A stretch of 64,000 nucleotides of DNA from G963677485 sp942492855 (GTDB taxonomy: Bacteria > Armatimonadota > HRBIN16): NCBI GenBank assembly GCA_942492855.1, contig OW818647.1:4898001-4962000 (forward strand), in the 5' to 3' direction. The notes beneath the pieces are model-generated. The model made no database searches, was not told the DNA's origin, and worked only from the letters and a program-made list of their open reading frames with translations. The stretch's first letter is position 1. Each line of letters starts with the position of its first letter. Below, piece after piece: positions 10,001 through 17,236 of the stretch. A program made the translations under genes and the position numbers.

Positions 10001-11375
10001 GTCTTACTCCTCCAGAGGCAGCGAAGCGGTTCACAAGGCTCATCGTCTCAGAGTAAAGCTGTTGAGCCTTCTCCAACGTGTCAGCCTCGCAGATCATTCT
10101 GAGCAGCGGTTCGGTGTTACTGGCCCGGATGTGCAGCCACTTATCTGGCCACGCCACCCTGATGCCATCCTCCATACTGGGCTGCTCGTCTTCGTAGTAT
10201 TTCCTCAGAAGGTCTAGTAACTGGTAACTGCTGGTGGGCGGCATCTCAACCTGCCCTTTGCACATGTGGGAAACCGGCAGCGAACCGGCTAACTGGCTCA
10301 TGCTGATATTCCCAACCGCAAGCTGTTCTAAAACACTCAGCAGTGCCAGTATGGCGTCAAAGCTGTTCACTTCGGGCGGTGCTGCGATAGTTCCGCTGCC
10401 CTCCCCCGCCAGGCGCATCCCGCGGGTGACGGCCGCGTTGACCACAGAAGCCTCGCCCACTGAGGTTCGTATGACGCGTCCACCAGATTCCTGCACCACC
10501 GCGTCGATCATGCTGGAGGAGCTCAGGTTGGTCACCACTCCGCCGGGCCGTCGGGTAATCAAGCCCTTGACAGCCATCGGCAGGGTGTATTCCTCAGAGA
10601 GTGCTTTCCCCGATTCGGTGAGAAACGCGCACCTGTCGCCATCGATATTGACCACAGCACCGAGGTCGGCGTTGAGGTGAGGCATCAGAGCAGCTAACTG
10701 ACGCATATTCACAGGAGTCGGTGTGGGCATGTGGGCGAATTCGCCCGTCGGCTGATCATTCAGGGGCAGCAGTGTGGCGTGGATTTTCTCAAACAGCTTT
10801 TTGAACGGCTCGATAGCCGCTCCGTTACAAAAATCCACCGCGACGCGGAACTTGCGCTTTGAGATCGCCTCTGCATCTACCAAACTTAGCAGATTATCTA
10901 TGTAACCATCGGGCACGCCTTCACACGTGCTGACCGGTTTCAGCCCATTCCAGCGGGTGTTCAGGAATGCCGCGGCGTGGTATATATCCAATAATTCTTC
11001 GCTCTTGGCGGAGTTCATTAATGCACCATCTGCATCAAGGAACTTCAACGCATTCCAGCGGCCGTCATTATGGCTGCCGGTGATGCACACGCCCGCCGCC
11101 GCGTTTTGTTCACGCACCGTCCAACTGGCCAGCGGGGTGGTGGTGATGCCGATGTCAATCACCTCACAACCGCTGGATATCAGTCCACAGGTGACTGCGT
11201 TGTAGAGCATTTGCGAGCTCCGCCTGGTATCCCGAGCCACGATGACTTTACCGCCATCGGCCCAGGCACCCAAAGCGCAACTCAGGTTCACAGCTAGTTC
11301 AGGGGTTAAAGCCTCGCCCACAACACCTCGAACACTGGAGATTCCGAACTTCAATTGCCTTATGTTGGTTGCCAT
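9993..11375 (-). CDS. Phosphohexomutase paralogue with altered metal and sugar loops
   Basis: A 460-residue paralogue of the gene it precedes, from a tandem duplication. The catalytic serine is kept (TGSHN, Ser101), as is the phosphate loop RASNTEP, but the metal loop reads NIDGDR (first Asp of DxDxDR replaced by Asn243) and the sugar loop is GEGSGT instead of GEGNGG. It may have changed specificity, lower activity or a structural role. ATG at 11375 follows the TAA of the metallophosphoesterase directly (TAAATG), with GGAAAG upstream. The frame overlaps the following mutase by 8 bases. Confidence 0.8.
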   Translation of the reverse strand: MATNIRQLKFGISSVRGVVGEALTPELAVNLSCALGAWADGGKVIVARDTRRSSQMLYNAVTCGLISSGCEVIDIGITTTPLASWTVREQNAAAGVCITGSHNDGRWNALKFLDADGALMNSAKSEELLDIYHAAAFLNTRWNGLKPVSTCEGVPDGYIDNLLSLVDAEAISKRKFRVAVDFCNGAAIEPFKKLFEKIHATLLPLNDQPTGEFAHMPTPTPVNMRQLAALMPHLNADLGAVVNIDGDRCAFLTESGKALSEEYTLPMAVKGLITRRPGGVVTNLSSSSMIDAVVQESGGRVIRTSVGEASVVNAAVTRGMRLAGEGSGTIAAPPEVNSFDAILALLSVLEQLAVGNISMSQLAGSLPVSHMCKGQVEMPPTSSYQLLDLLRKYYEDEQPSMEDGIRVAWPDKWLHIRASNTEPLLRMICEADTLEKAQQLYSETMSLVNRFAASGGVRHA

Positions 11376-12104
11376 TTACACTTTCCATTCCAACCCTCTT
11401 CCGAGAGTAAATACTTGAAGCACGGGCTTGGGATAGCCCAGCTCCTTGCACCGCTTGCACAGTGCATCAATATCATATTCCACAATTTTCGGATAAAAGC
11501 GAAGGCTCTTCGTTCCTATATCCAGCAACGCGTACCGTGCGCGGGGATCGCCATCATGCTGACGGCCCACGCTGCCTGGGTTGGCCCAGCTAATCCCGGC
11601 CAATTGCCGCCACATCGTCTGGTGGGAATGGCCCATCACGATCAGTGCTGCCTCGATGCCGGTGGATATCGCCTTCAGTTCCGCATTCGGAGTTTGGGGT
11701 GTGATCGCCTCCTTGTGCGAACGGGGGCTGCAGTGGGTCATCATCACCCATCGCTTGTCCATTTGCTGCGTGATGATTTCTGGCTGGCTGAGGCTCCACT
11801 GCTGGTTATCGGGGGAGGTCTGTTCTGCCGCGAGATCAAGAAGCCGCAGCTTGATGGGATCTTTGCGAGCACGCCAGCTCTCTGGGCGCTTTTGCATCGT
11901 GAAGGCCTTCTTGTCGTAATTCCCCAGCACATTGACCGCGCCGATCTGCTGCAGCTTCTCAATGACCTCGTTTGGATATGGCCCATATCCTACATTGTCG
12001 CCCAGATTCCAAACCTGCTCAACACCCTGCTTTTTGGCGTGCTTCAGCACAGCTTGCAGTGCTGTCAGGTTGCCATGGATATCAGCTATCAGGGCGATTC
12101 TCAT
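11376..12104 (-). CDS. Calcineurin-like metallophosphoesterase (YfcE/MJ0936 type)
   Basis: A 242-residue two-metal phosphoesterase. Motifs in order: ADIHGN (residues 7-12), LGDNVGYGP (about 34-42), LGNYD (about 61-65; Tyr where the usual motif is GNHD/GNCD), HCSPRSH (about 123-129) and GHSHQ (about 157-161), followed by the NPGSVGRQHDGD loop typical of YfcE/MJ0936-type phosphodiesterases. The substrate is unknown. The 5' end overlaps the CHAD gene by 23 bases and the stop abuts the next start, consistent with coupled translation inside the operon. Confidence 0.85.
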   Translation of the reverse strand: MRIALIADIHGNLTALQAVLKHAKKQGVEQVWNLGDNVGYGPYPNEVIEKLQQIGAVNVLGNYDKKAFTMQKRPESWRARKDPIKLRLLDLAAEQTSPDNQQWSLSQPEIITQQMDKRWVMMTHCSPRSHKEAITPQTPNAELKAISTGIEAALIVMGHSHQTMWRQLAGISWANPGSVGRQHDGDPRARYALLDIGTKSLRFYPKIVEYDIDALCKRCKELGYPKPVLQVFTLGRGLEWKV

Positions 12105-13107
12105 CGTCCGGCTCTGTTTCTTCGGATGGTAGTGAGGGGTGGCTCTTGGCGGCTATCGCGATGGCACGCAACTCCGCCCGCAAACTTGGCCAGGTTTGCG
12201 ACTTGTCCAATTCTGACCACTTCGCCATGAAGTCGACATAGAGCTGATCACGATGCTGGCGTCTGTTGTCACCCAGCATCTTGATGCCCGTCGCGAGGTT
12301 CTTCATGCCGCGAGCATCACCGAAGTAGTCCATCGTGAATCGGCGTTCCTCGTCCAGGAACTTCGGCAGTAACTCCAGCCACACATCGCAGTCGTGGATG
12401 TCGCCCAGCCGTTCCTGAATGTCCTTCACCAGCTCTAGCCGTGCCTTACCGGCACCCGGCAGCACCGGCGTGAAGAGCTCCAGCGTGTAGCGCAGCCGCT
12501 TGGCGGCAATGCGCATCGCATGAAGCTCGCTCACGTTCTCCGGCTTCACGATCAAACTCGACCAGCTTAACAGCTCCTCAAGGCGCAGTGATATCTCCGT
12601 AAGCCCCTTCATCAGCAGGCACGGAGACACCGCCTCCACGTCACGAAGCCGACACTCCACCAGGCAGCGGCGCATCGTGTCGCTGATCTCTTCCGCCAGT
12701 CCGCTGGCTTCGTAGTTGGTGATGGTCTCCACCACGCCTGCTTGCAGTTTCCGCCGTCTTTGCCGCAGCCGCAGCTCCAGCCGTTCGATGCCGGGCTGAG
12801 CGGCTGTATCGGTGATGACTGCCGCCAGCTTCTCCAAGGCTTCGATCTGCACATCCGAATCGCGGGCGGTACCCAGAGCGCGTGTGATATCACCGATGCC
12901 TGCTGCCCATCGCTTGCGCTGCTTGGCACTCAGCATAGGGCCGAACACCTTGAGCGCCGAACGCATCCGACGGCTGGCCACCCGCATTCGATGAATATAC
13001 TCGATGTCTTCGCTGCTCTTCACACCCTCCAGTTCGGCCATCAATGCCTGTAGCCGCTTCAGCAGGCATTCAGATGCAAAAAGCCGGAAGCCATCGTCTA
13101 TCGCCAT
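12082..13107 (-). CDS. CHAD domain protein (polyphosphate-associated helical domain)
   Basis: A 341-residue all-helical protein. The conserved CHAD histidine and basic helices are visible: DIEYIHRMRVASRRMRSAL at about 35-55 and ELHAMRIAAKRLRYTLELF near 195-215, each followed by a further helix pair (KDIQERLGDIHDCDVW). CHAD domains are known to bind polyphosphate; the positively charged HxxRVxxRR pattern fits that. An SD-like GGAGGGG overlapping the stop of the upstream kinase-like gene supports the start at 13107. In the same operon as Ppx/GppA, it probably recruits or senses polyphosphate. Confidence 0.88.
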   Translation of the reverse strand: MAIDDGFRLFASECLLKRLQALMAELEGVKSSEDIEYIHRMRVASRRMRSALKVFGPMLSAKQRKRWAAGIGDITRALGTARDSDVQIEALEKLAAVITDTAAQPGIERLELRLRQRRRKLQAGVVETITNYEASGLAEEISDTMRRCLVECRLRDVEAVSPCLLMKGLTEISLRLEELLSWSSLIVKPENVSELHAMRIAAKRLRYTLELFTPVLPGAGKARLELVKDIQERLGDIHDCDVWLELLPKFLDEERRFTMDYFGDARGMKNLATGIKMLGDNRRQHRDQLYVDFMAKWSELDKSQTWPSLRAELRAIAIAAKSHPSLPSEETEPDDENRPDS

Positions 13108-13111
13108 CGCA

Positions 13112-13798
13112 CTACCCCTCCAGTATTAAGTCAAGTTTCGCCATGATCTCAGCATGTACCGTTCCGGCATCATTCGTAGCATCGATCGTCTCGAAGCCGT
13201 AGTTCACCGCCATGATGTCAAACTGCTCCAGCATGAGTTGCTGATACGCCTTGAAGCTATCATACAGATCACTCGCCAGGTTCAAGTCCATACCGGACTC
13301 CCAGTAGTTCAACCCCCGGCCGTATATCTGCCGTGCTACCAGCGTCTCCACATCGGTGCGCAGGTAGAACACCACATCCGGTTTCAAAGCAAAACCGTAG
13401 ACATCCAGGCTATGATCAGATTGCGCGCCCCGAACGATATTCCGCGCTGCGATGGAGTAAAAATACCGGTCGGCCAGCACACAGAATCCGGCCTTCAACG
13501 CTGGGATGATCTGGTTTTCAAGCCGATCAGCGAAGTCCGCCGCGTAGAAAAGGCTTAATGCCAGTGGTGGCACCAGATTGCCTTGCTTTGCCTGTTCGAT
13601 GCCAGCCTGGGTCAGTGCCGACCGGCTCATGGCGGTGTCAATCACGCCATAGCCACGCTCTTCAAGCTGCTGACGGAGCAGCCCCACTTGAGTGCTGCGC
13701 CCCACACCATCAGGGCCTTCGATGACGATGAGCTTACCGCTAAGCTCGGTGATATCTAGATACGGCATCCCCGCACCGTAATAAACTGACTTGGTCAT
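13112..13798 (-). CDS. Thymidylate-kinase-like protein with Arg in place of the P-loop Lys
   Basis: A 228-residue member of the dTMP kinase family. The P-loop reads EGPDGVGRST (residues 27-36): the invariant Lys of GxGKS/T is Arg34. The DRY motif (about 108-110) and the TMK-like core are otherwise kept. ATG at 13798 is preceded by GGAGG and overlaps the stop of the upstream paralogue (ATGA). The substitution suggests a weak or inactive kinase, perhaps a regulatory or heteromeric partner of the intact paralogue directly upstream. A cellular thymidylate kinase role is more likely for the other copy. Confidence 0.75.
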   Translation of the reverse strand: MTKSVYYGAGMPYLDITELSGKLIVIEGPDGVGRSTQVGLLRQQLEERGYGVIDTAMSRSALTQAGIEQAKQGNLVPPLALSLFYAADFADRLENQIIPALKAGFCVLADRYFYSIAARNIVRGAQSDHSLDVYGFALKPDVVFYLRTDVETLVARQIYGRGLNYWESGMDLNLASDLYDSFKAYQQLMLEQFDIMAVNYGFETIDATNDAGTVHAEIMAKLDLILEG

Positions 13799-14493
13799 AA
13801 TGCACCTCCTGCCGAAATCGTAGGTACATTAAGCCCCTGCCAGTCACCCAGCGTCTTGTTGAAGATGTCACGTACCTGGTCTTGCTGCTCCTTGATCGAC
13901 AACGTGCCATCGACCACTGTCAATCCAAACTCATCGACCATGCTGTCGTAAGCACCCATTATCCGCCCCTGGAAGAGTTTGAAACTCTCCACGATGTCAT
14001 CAGACAGGCCGATATCCATACCCGCTTCGTAGTATTTGATGCTGGCCCGCGCTCCTAGAATGCGACCGACGGCCACATCAAGGGGAACACGGAAGTAAAA
14101 GGCGATATCTGGCTGAACTGCAAATGAGTAGACCTTCCGCACCCACTCTGGGTCAACGCCACGTGCCGTGTCGCGGGCGAATGCCGTGAAGGCGTAGCGG
14201 TCAGCCATCACCACGGCACCCGCTTTGAGCAGGGGAAGAATGTGATTTTGCCAACGCTCCGCAAAGTCCGTGCATTGGAGAAGGCTAAAAGTCGTAGGGG
14301 TAAAGAGCTTCTTCTTTTTCCCGAGCCGTGTGGTGTCTTTCACCAGCGGAGACGAGTTCCATTCGCTAAAGTAGACCGCGCGGCCCTGGCTTTTCAGCCA
14401 TTTGCACAGCAGATCGATCTGGGTTGATTTTCCGCTGCCGTCTATACCTTCAACGATAATCAGCTTACCTGGGTAGGTGTTCGGTTTCAGCAA
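13795..14493 (-). CDS. Thymidylate-kinase-like P-loop kinase, intact Walker A
   Basis: A 232-residue dTMP-kinase-family protein, first gene of the operon. Walker A is EGIDGSGKST (residues 15-24) and the DRY motif falls near 108-110. The start codon is TTG at 14493, supported by GAGGTGG a few bases upstream. Length is slightly above that of typical Tmk (about 210), with a C-terminal extension. Ordinary role would be dTMP to dTDP, but a tandem pair at the head of a CHAD/Ppx/phosphomutase operon suggests a specialised nucleoside- or sugar-phosphate kinase instead. Confidence 0.75.
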   Translation of the reverse strand: MLKPNTYPGKLIIVEGIDGSGKSTQIDLLCKWLKSQGRAVYFSEWNSSPLVKDTTRLGKKKKLFTPTTFSLLQCTDFAERWQNHILPLLKAGAVVMADRYAFTAFARDTARGVDPEWVRKVYSFAVQPDIAFYFRVPLDVAVGRILGARASIKYYEAGMDIGLSDDIVESFKLFQGRIMGAYDSMVDEFGLTVVDGTLSIKEQQDQVRDIFNKTLGDWQGLNVPTISAGGAL

Positions 14494-14508
14494 TGTGCCA
14501 CCTCAATT

Positions 14509-14525
14509 AGTATGGTGTTCATACT
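14509..14525. promoter_or_regulatory. Inverted repeat upstream of the seven-gene operon
   Basis: AGTATG and CATACT form a perfect 6-bp inverted repeat with a 5-bp centre, starting 16 bases before the TTG start of the first operon gene. A TATAAAT-like stretch lies just upstream on the minus strand, and a GTTAAC-N5-GTTAAC motif lies near 14573-14590. This could be an operator or leader hairpin; no regulator is assigned. Confidence 0.35.
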
Positions 14526-14648
14526 ATTTATACCCGTACGACCACGGGCAGTGTTTCGTTGTACCACACGCACGTTAACAAATAGTTAACACAAGCCCTG
14601 CTGTGGCATTTTCGGAACACCCATCTCCGCATTGAGGCAAGGTAGTTC

Positions 14649-15167
14649 CTAATACCTGTCGAAATGCACCCGCTCCGGAAGATATGTGTGCGCCGGCTGC
14701 GGTACGTGCTGGGGGTAGCCCACCGGAATGATGGCCAGAGGGATCACATGGTCGGGGATGCTTAGCAGTGTCCGAGCTCCAGCTACACGTCCCTCATCTG
14801 GGTAGAGCGCCGTCCAAACTGCCCCTAGCCCTGAGGCGTGGGCCGCCAGCAATAGATTTTCTATGGCCGCACAACAGTCTTGAATCCAGAAACCTGGGAA
14901 CTTTTCGAGCGTGGTATCACCACACACCACAATGGCCATGGGGGCCTTCAGGCACATCGCCGCATATGGACTGAAGTTGGGGACGGCATCCAACAGCTCA
15001 CGCTCATTCACGACGATAAACTGCCAGGCCTGCTCATTACCTGCCGATGGTGCTCTCATCGCAGCTCGCAGCAGCATCTCCACCATCTCCTCGGGCACAG
15101 CTTGCGAGGTGAAGTCACGCACGCTTCGGCGTGTGATGATCGCCTCGTATGTGTCCATTGATTCCAT
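14649..15167 (-). CDS. Nitroreductase family FMN oxidoreductase
   Basis: A 172-residue nitroreductase-fold protein. The start at 15167 has AGGAGG 8 bases upstream; a longer frame to 15254 is not preferred. RRSVRDF (about residues 13-19) is the FMN phosphate-binding segment and APSAGNEQAWQFIVV (about 38-52) the second flavin-contact region. Residues 110-130 (GLGAVWTALYP) and the C-terminal GYPQ segment complete the fold. Such enzymes reduce quinones, nitro compounds or flavins using NAD(P)H; the substrate cannot be predicted. It appears monocistronic. Confidence 0.85.
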   Translation of the reverse strand: MESMDTYEAIITRRSVRDFTSQAVPEEMVEMLLRAAMRAPSAGNEQAWQFIVVNERELLDAVPNFSPYAAMCLKAPMAIVVCGDTTLEKFPGFWIQDCCAAIENLLLAAHASGLGAVWTALYPDEGRVAGARTLLSIPDHVIPLAIIPVGYPQHVPQPAHTYLPERVHFDRY

Positions 15168-15277
15168 AGTGATATCCTCCTTGTCGTATGTACCGACCGG
15201 TCCGGTTTTCCCTTTCCGGGCCGGTCTCTTCCCCAGACGTGTTGATGCAACCACGGGGGTTTACGGCGTTCGCTAGA

Positions 15278-15302
15278 AGGGCGGTTCGCGAACCGCTCCT
15301 AC
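15278..15302. repeat. Palindromic repeat, family C (AGGGCGGTTCGCGAACCG...)
   Basis: A palindrome centred on TTCGCGAA. The same unit recurs at 63293-63317, at the other end of the window, with the same CTAC tail that family B carries. Confidence 0.75.
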
Positions 15303-15318
15303 AAACATCAGGTCGCAT

Positions 15319-15341
15319 GGGCGACCGCCGGTCGCCCCTAC
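15319..15341. repeat. Palindromic repeat, family B variant
   Basis: GGGCGACC-GCC-GGTCGCCCC followed by TAC, one base shorter at the centre than the copies at 6910 and 7031. It lies 17 bases after a family C palindrome in the spacer between the nitroreductase and URO-D-like genes. Confidence 0.75.
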
Positions 15342-15373
15342 CGAAGGCATACCAAAGGTTGAAGACTGCCGGG

Positions 15374-16453
15374 CTACAAGGTATACCGTCGGCCTTCGTC
15401 AAGCATGGTCAGGTAGTTCTCCACCGGCACATAGTTGGCTACGCTGTTGCCACTACCCAGCAGATACCCGCCTTTGGCCCAGCAGTCGTCCAGTGTCTTG
15501 CGCACTCTAGCCCGCACTTGATCTGGTGTGCTGCGGCACAGGAAGTCCATATCGATACCGCCCAGGGTCGCGACTCGGTCGCCCCATCCCGCCTGGAAAT
15601 CCTGCACCGTCTCGATGGTGTCCTCGAAGCTGTGCTTGGCGTCAATCTTTACATCGTTGATCAAATCGGCGTACACTTCGGTCAGCTTCCCGCAACTATG
15701 GAACAGATACGGCTTGCCTGCGTCATGCGACATCTGCGCCATCAGCTTATGCGGCGGGAATATGAACTCACGTAAATCGGATGGCCGTATGAGCGTACCG
15801 CCCTTGTATCCAAGGTCATCGCTGCCCCAGGTGATCTTGACCCGAGGGAACTGCAGGATGCGCTCAAGAACCTTCCGGTTGTGCTCGCACACCTTGTCTG
15901 CGATCGCCTGGACCAACGCGCGGTCTTCGAACAGTGCATAACAGAGCGTCTCGTAACCCATCAGCCAGCTCACCCACTCCATGAAGTGGCCGAAGCCCGC
16001 ACTGCCGATCACGCACATATCATCGGGCAGGTTCTTTTCCAGCCACTCCAAACCGTGGCTGGTCGCTTTGTCCAAATCGGGCCAGGGATATGCTTCAAAC
16101 TGCTCCCAGTTGGTGATGGGCCCCACATGCTCGTCAATATAGTTCCGGCCAGCCGCCCGGCCCCCGGTATCCTCGGTGTGATGCCAGTTCAGTTGGATTT
16201 CGGCACCCTCTAGCCCCATGCGGATGTAGTCGTATCCGAGGAACCGCTTGACCTTGACATGCAACTGATAATTATAATCGGGGTCATTAGGGTTTAAGCC
16301 ATCCTGCAGACCGTAACGCTGGCAAACTGCCGCGTCAATTTCGGCGTCATTGTATAACTCAATATGATGCACGCGCTCAGTGGGTTCACGCCGAAGGGCC
16401 TTCATCAAGCTTTCCCAGTCGGGTTTGATGGCGGTATTCAGAAGATGATGCAA
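15374..16453 (-). CDS. URO-D superfamily protein (MtaA/CmuA/HemE-like)
   Basis: A 359-residue protein of the uroporphyrinogen-decarboxylase superfamily, which also contains corrinoid-dependent methyltransferases. PYLFHSCGKLTEVYADLI (about residues 245-262) holds the His/Cys pair that binds zinc in the methyltransferase branch, followed by KHSFEDTIE and TLGGIDMDFL as in these proteins. The start is TTG at 16453 with AGAGG 8 bases upstream. It is one of four URO-D-like genes in this window; no corrinoid protein is adjacent. True HemE is less likely because the porphyrin-contact N-terminal motif is not seen. Confidence 0.8.
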   Translation of the reverse strand: MHHLLNTAIKPDWESLMKALRREPTERVHHIELYNDAEIDAAVCQRYGLQDGLNPNDPDYNYQLHVKVKRFLGYDYIRMGLEGAEIQLNWHHTEDTGGRAAGRNYIDEHVGPITNWEQFEAYPWPDLDKATSHGLEWLEKNLPDDMCVIGSAGFGHFMEWVSWLMGYETLCYALFEDRALVQAIADKVCEHNRKVLERILQFPRVKITWGSDDLGYKGGTLIRPSDLREFIFPPHKLMAQMSHDAGKPYLFHSCGKLTEVYADLINDVKIDAKHSFEDTIETVQDFQAGWGDRVATLGGIDMDFLCRSTPDQVRARVRKTLDDCWAKGGYLLGSGNSVANYVPVENYLTMLDEGRRYTL

Positions 16454-16479
16454 GATATTTACCTCTTAGTGATACGATT

Positions 16480-17202
16480 TTACCCCGATGGGGATTTTTC
16501 TGTCGAAACTCTCTTCTTACGATACATCTGGCCTGACTCAAGCCATGCCAATTGCTCTCGGATGCCATTTTCGATCTGATGAGTAAATGCGTCCAGCACA
16601 TTCTCTGGTCCTATATATCCATCAGCAAATTGATGATAGTATATTGGCTCCCCAAATGCTACTAGTATTTTGTGCGGAAGGTAAATCACACTACCCGCAG
16701 GTAATGCACGTTGTGTACCCAATATCGCGGTCGGTATGACTGGAGCACCAGATTTCTTAGCGATCAAAGCCACACCCTTTAGTAACGGTTGGAGTTTACC
16801 ATCAGGGCTACGGTGTCCCTCCGGGAAAAGGCAGAGGGCGAACCCGCGATTCAACATCTCCACAGAGAGTTTGACGGCCTGATGATCGGCACCGTGTTGG
16901 TGTACAGGGATGCAGCCCAGCCTCCATATAAAGGTATTAAAAACAGGCACCCGGAAAAGACCGTCTTTACCCAGATAGGCCACGGTTCTATGAAAAGCCG
17001 CCGCAGATACGACAGGCGGATCAAGATAGCTGGTATGGTTCGGTGCGATGATCACCGAACCACCAGGAACGCGCAGCCGGCCTGACACTTGAAGGCGGTT
17101 ATACACGGTAAGCACAGTGGCCCATAGTGCCCGAACGATGAAGTTTGCCCAAGGCTTGATGCCTATCGACTTGTAGTCTGTCTTCAACCGCCTGAGTGCC
17201 AT
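16480..17202 (-). CDS. plsC: 1-acyl-sn-glycerol-3-phosphate acyltransferase
   Basis: A 240-residue PlsC-family acyltransferase that adds the second acyl chain to lysophosphatidic acid at the membrane. The catalytic NHTSYLD (residues 55-61, His56 and Asp61) and the FPEGHRS substrate-binding motif (126-132) are intact. An N-terminal hydrophobic segment (about 20-35) may anchor it. The gene ends 27 bases before the TTG start of the URO-D-like gene on the same strand, so they may share a transcript. Confidence 0.88.
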   Translation of the reverse strand: MALRRLKTDYKSIGIKPWANFIVRALWATVLTVYNRLQVSGRLRVPGGSVIIAPNHTSYLDPPVVSAAAFHRTVAYLGKDGLFRVPVFNTFIWRLGCIPVHQHGADHQAVKLSVEMLNRGFALCLFPEGHRSPDGKLQPLLKGVALIAKKSGAPVIPTAILGTQRALPAGSVIYLPHKILVAFGEPIYYHQFADGYIGPENVLDAFTHQIENGIREQLAWLESGQMYRKKRVSTEKSPSG

Positions 17203-17236
17203 GAACCACCGCCATGTGTATAATTGAAACCGGGAA

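Noticed and set aside
15374..16453. Considered as hemE (true uroporphyrinogen decarboxylase)
   Set aside because: The HSCG zinc-type motif and lack of the porphyrin-binding N-terminal signature fit the methyltransferase-like branch better, and no other haem gene is adjacent.
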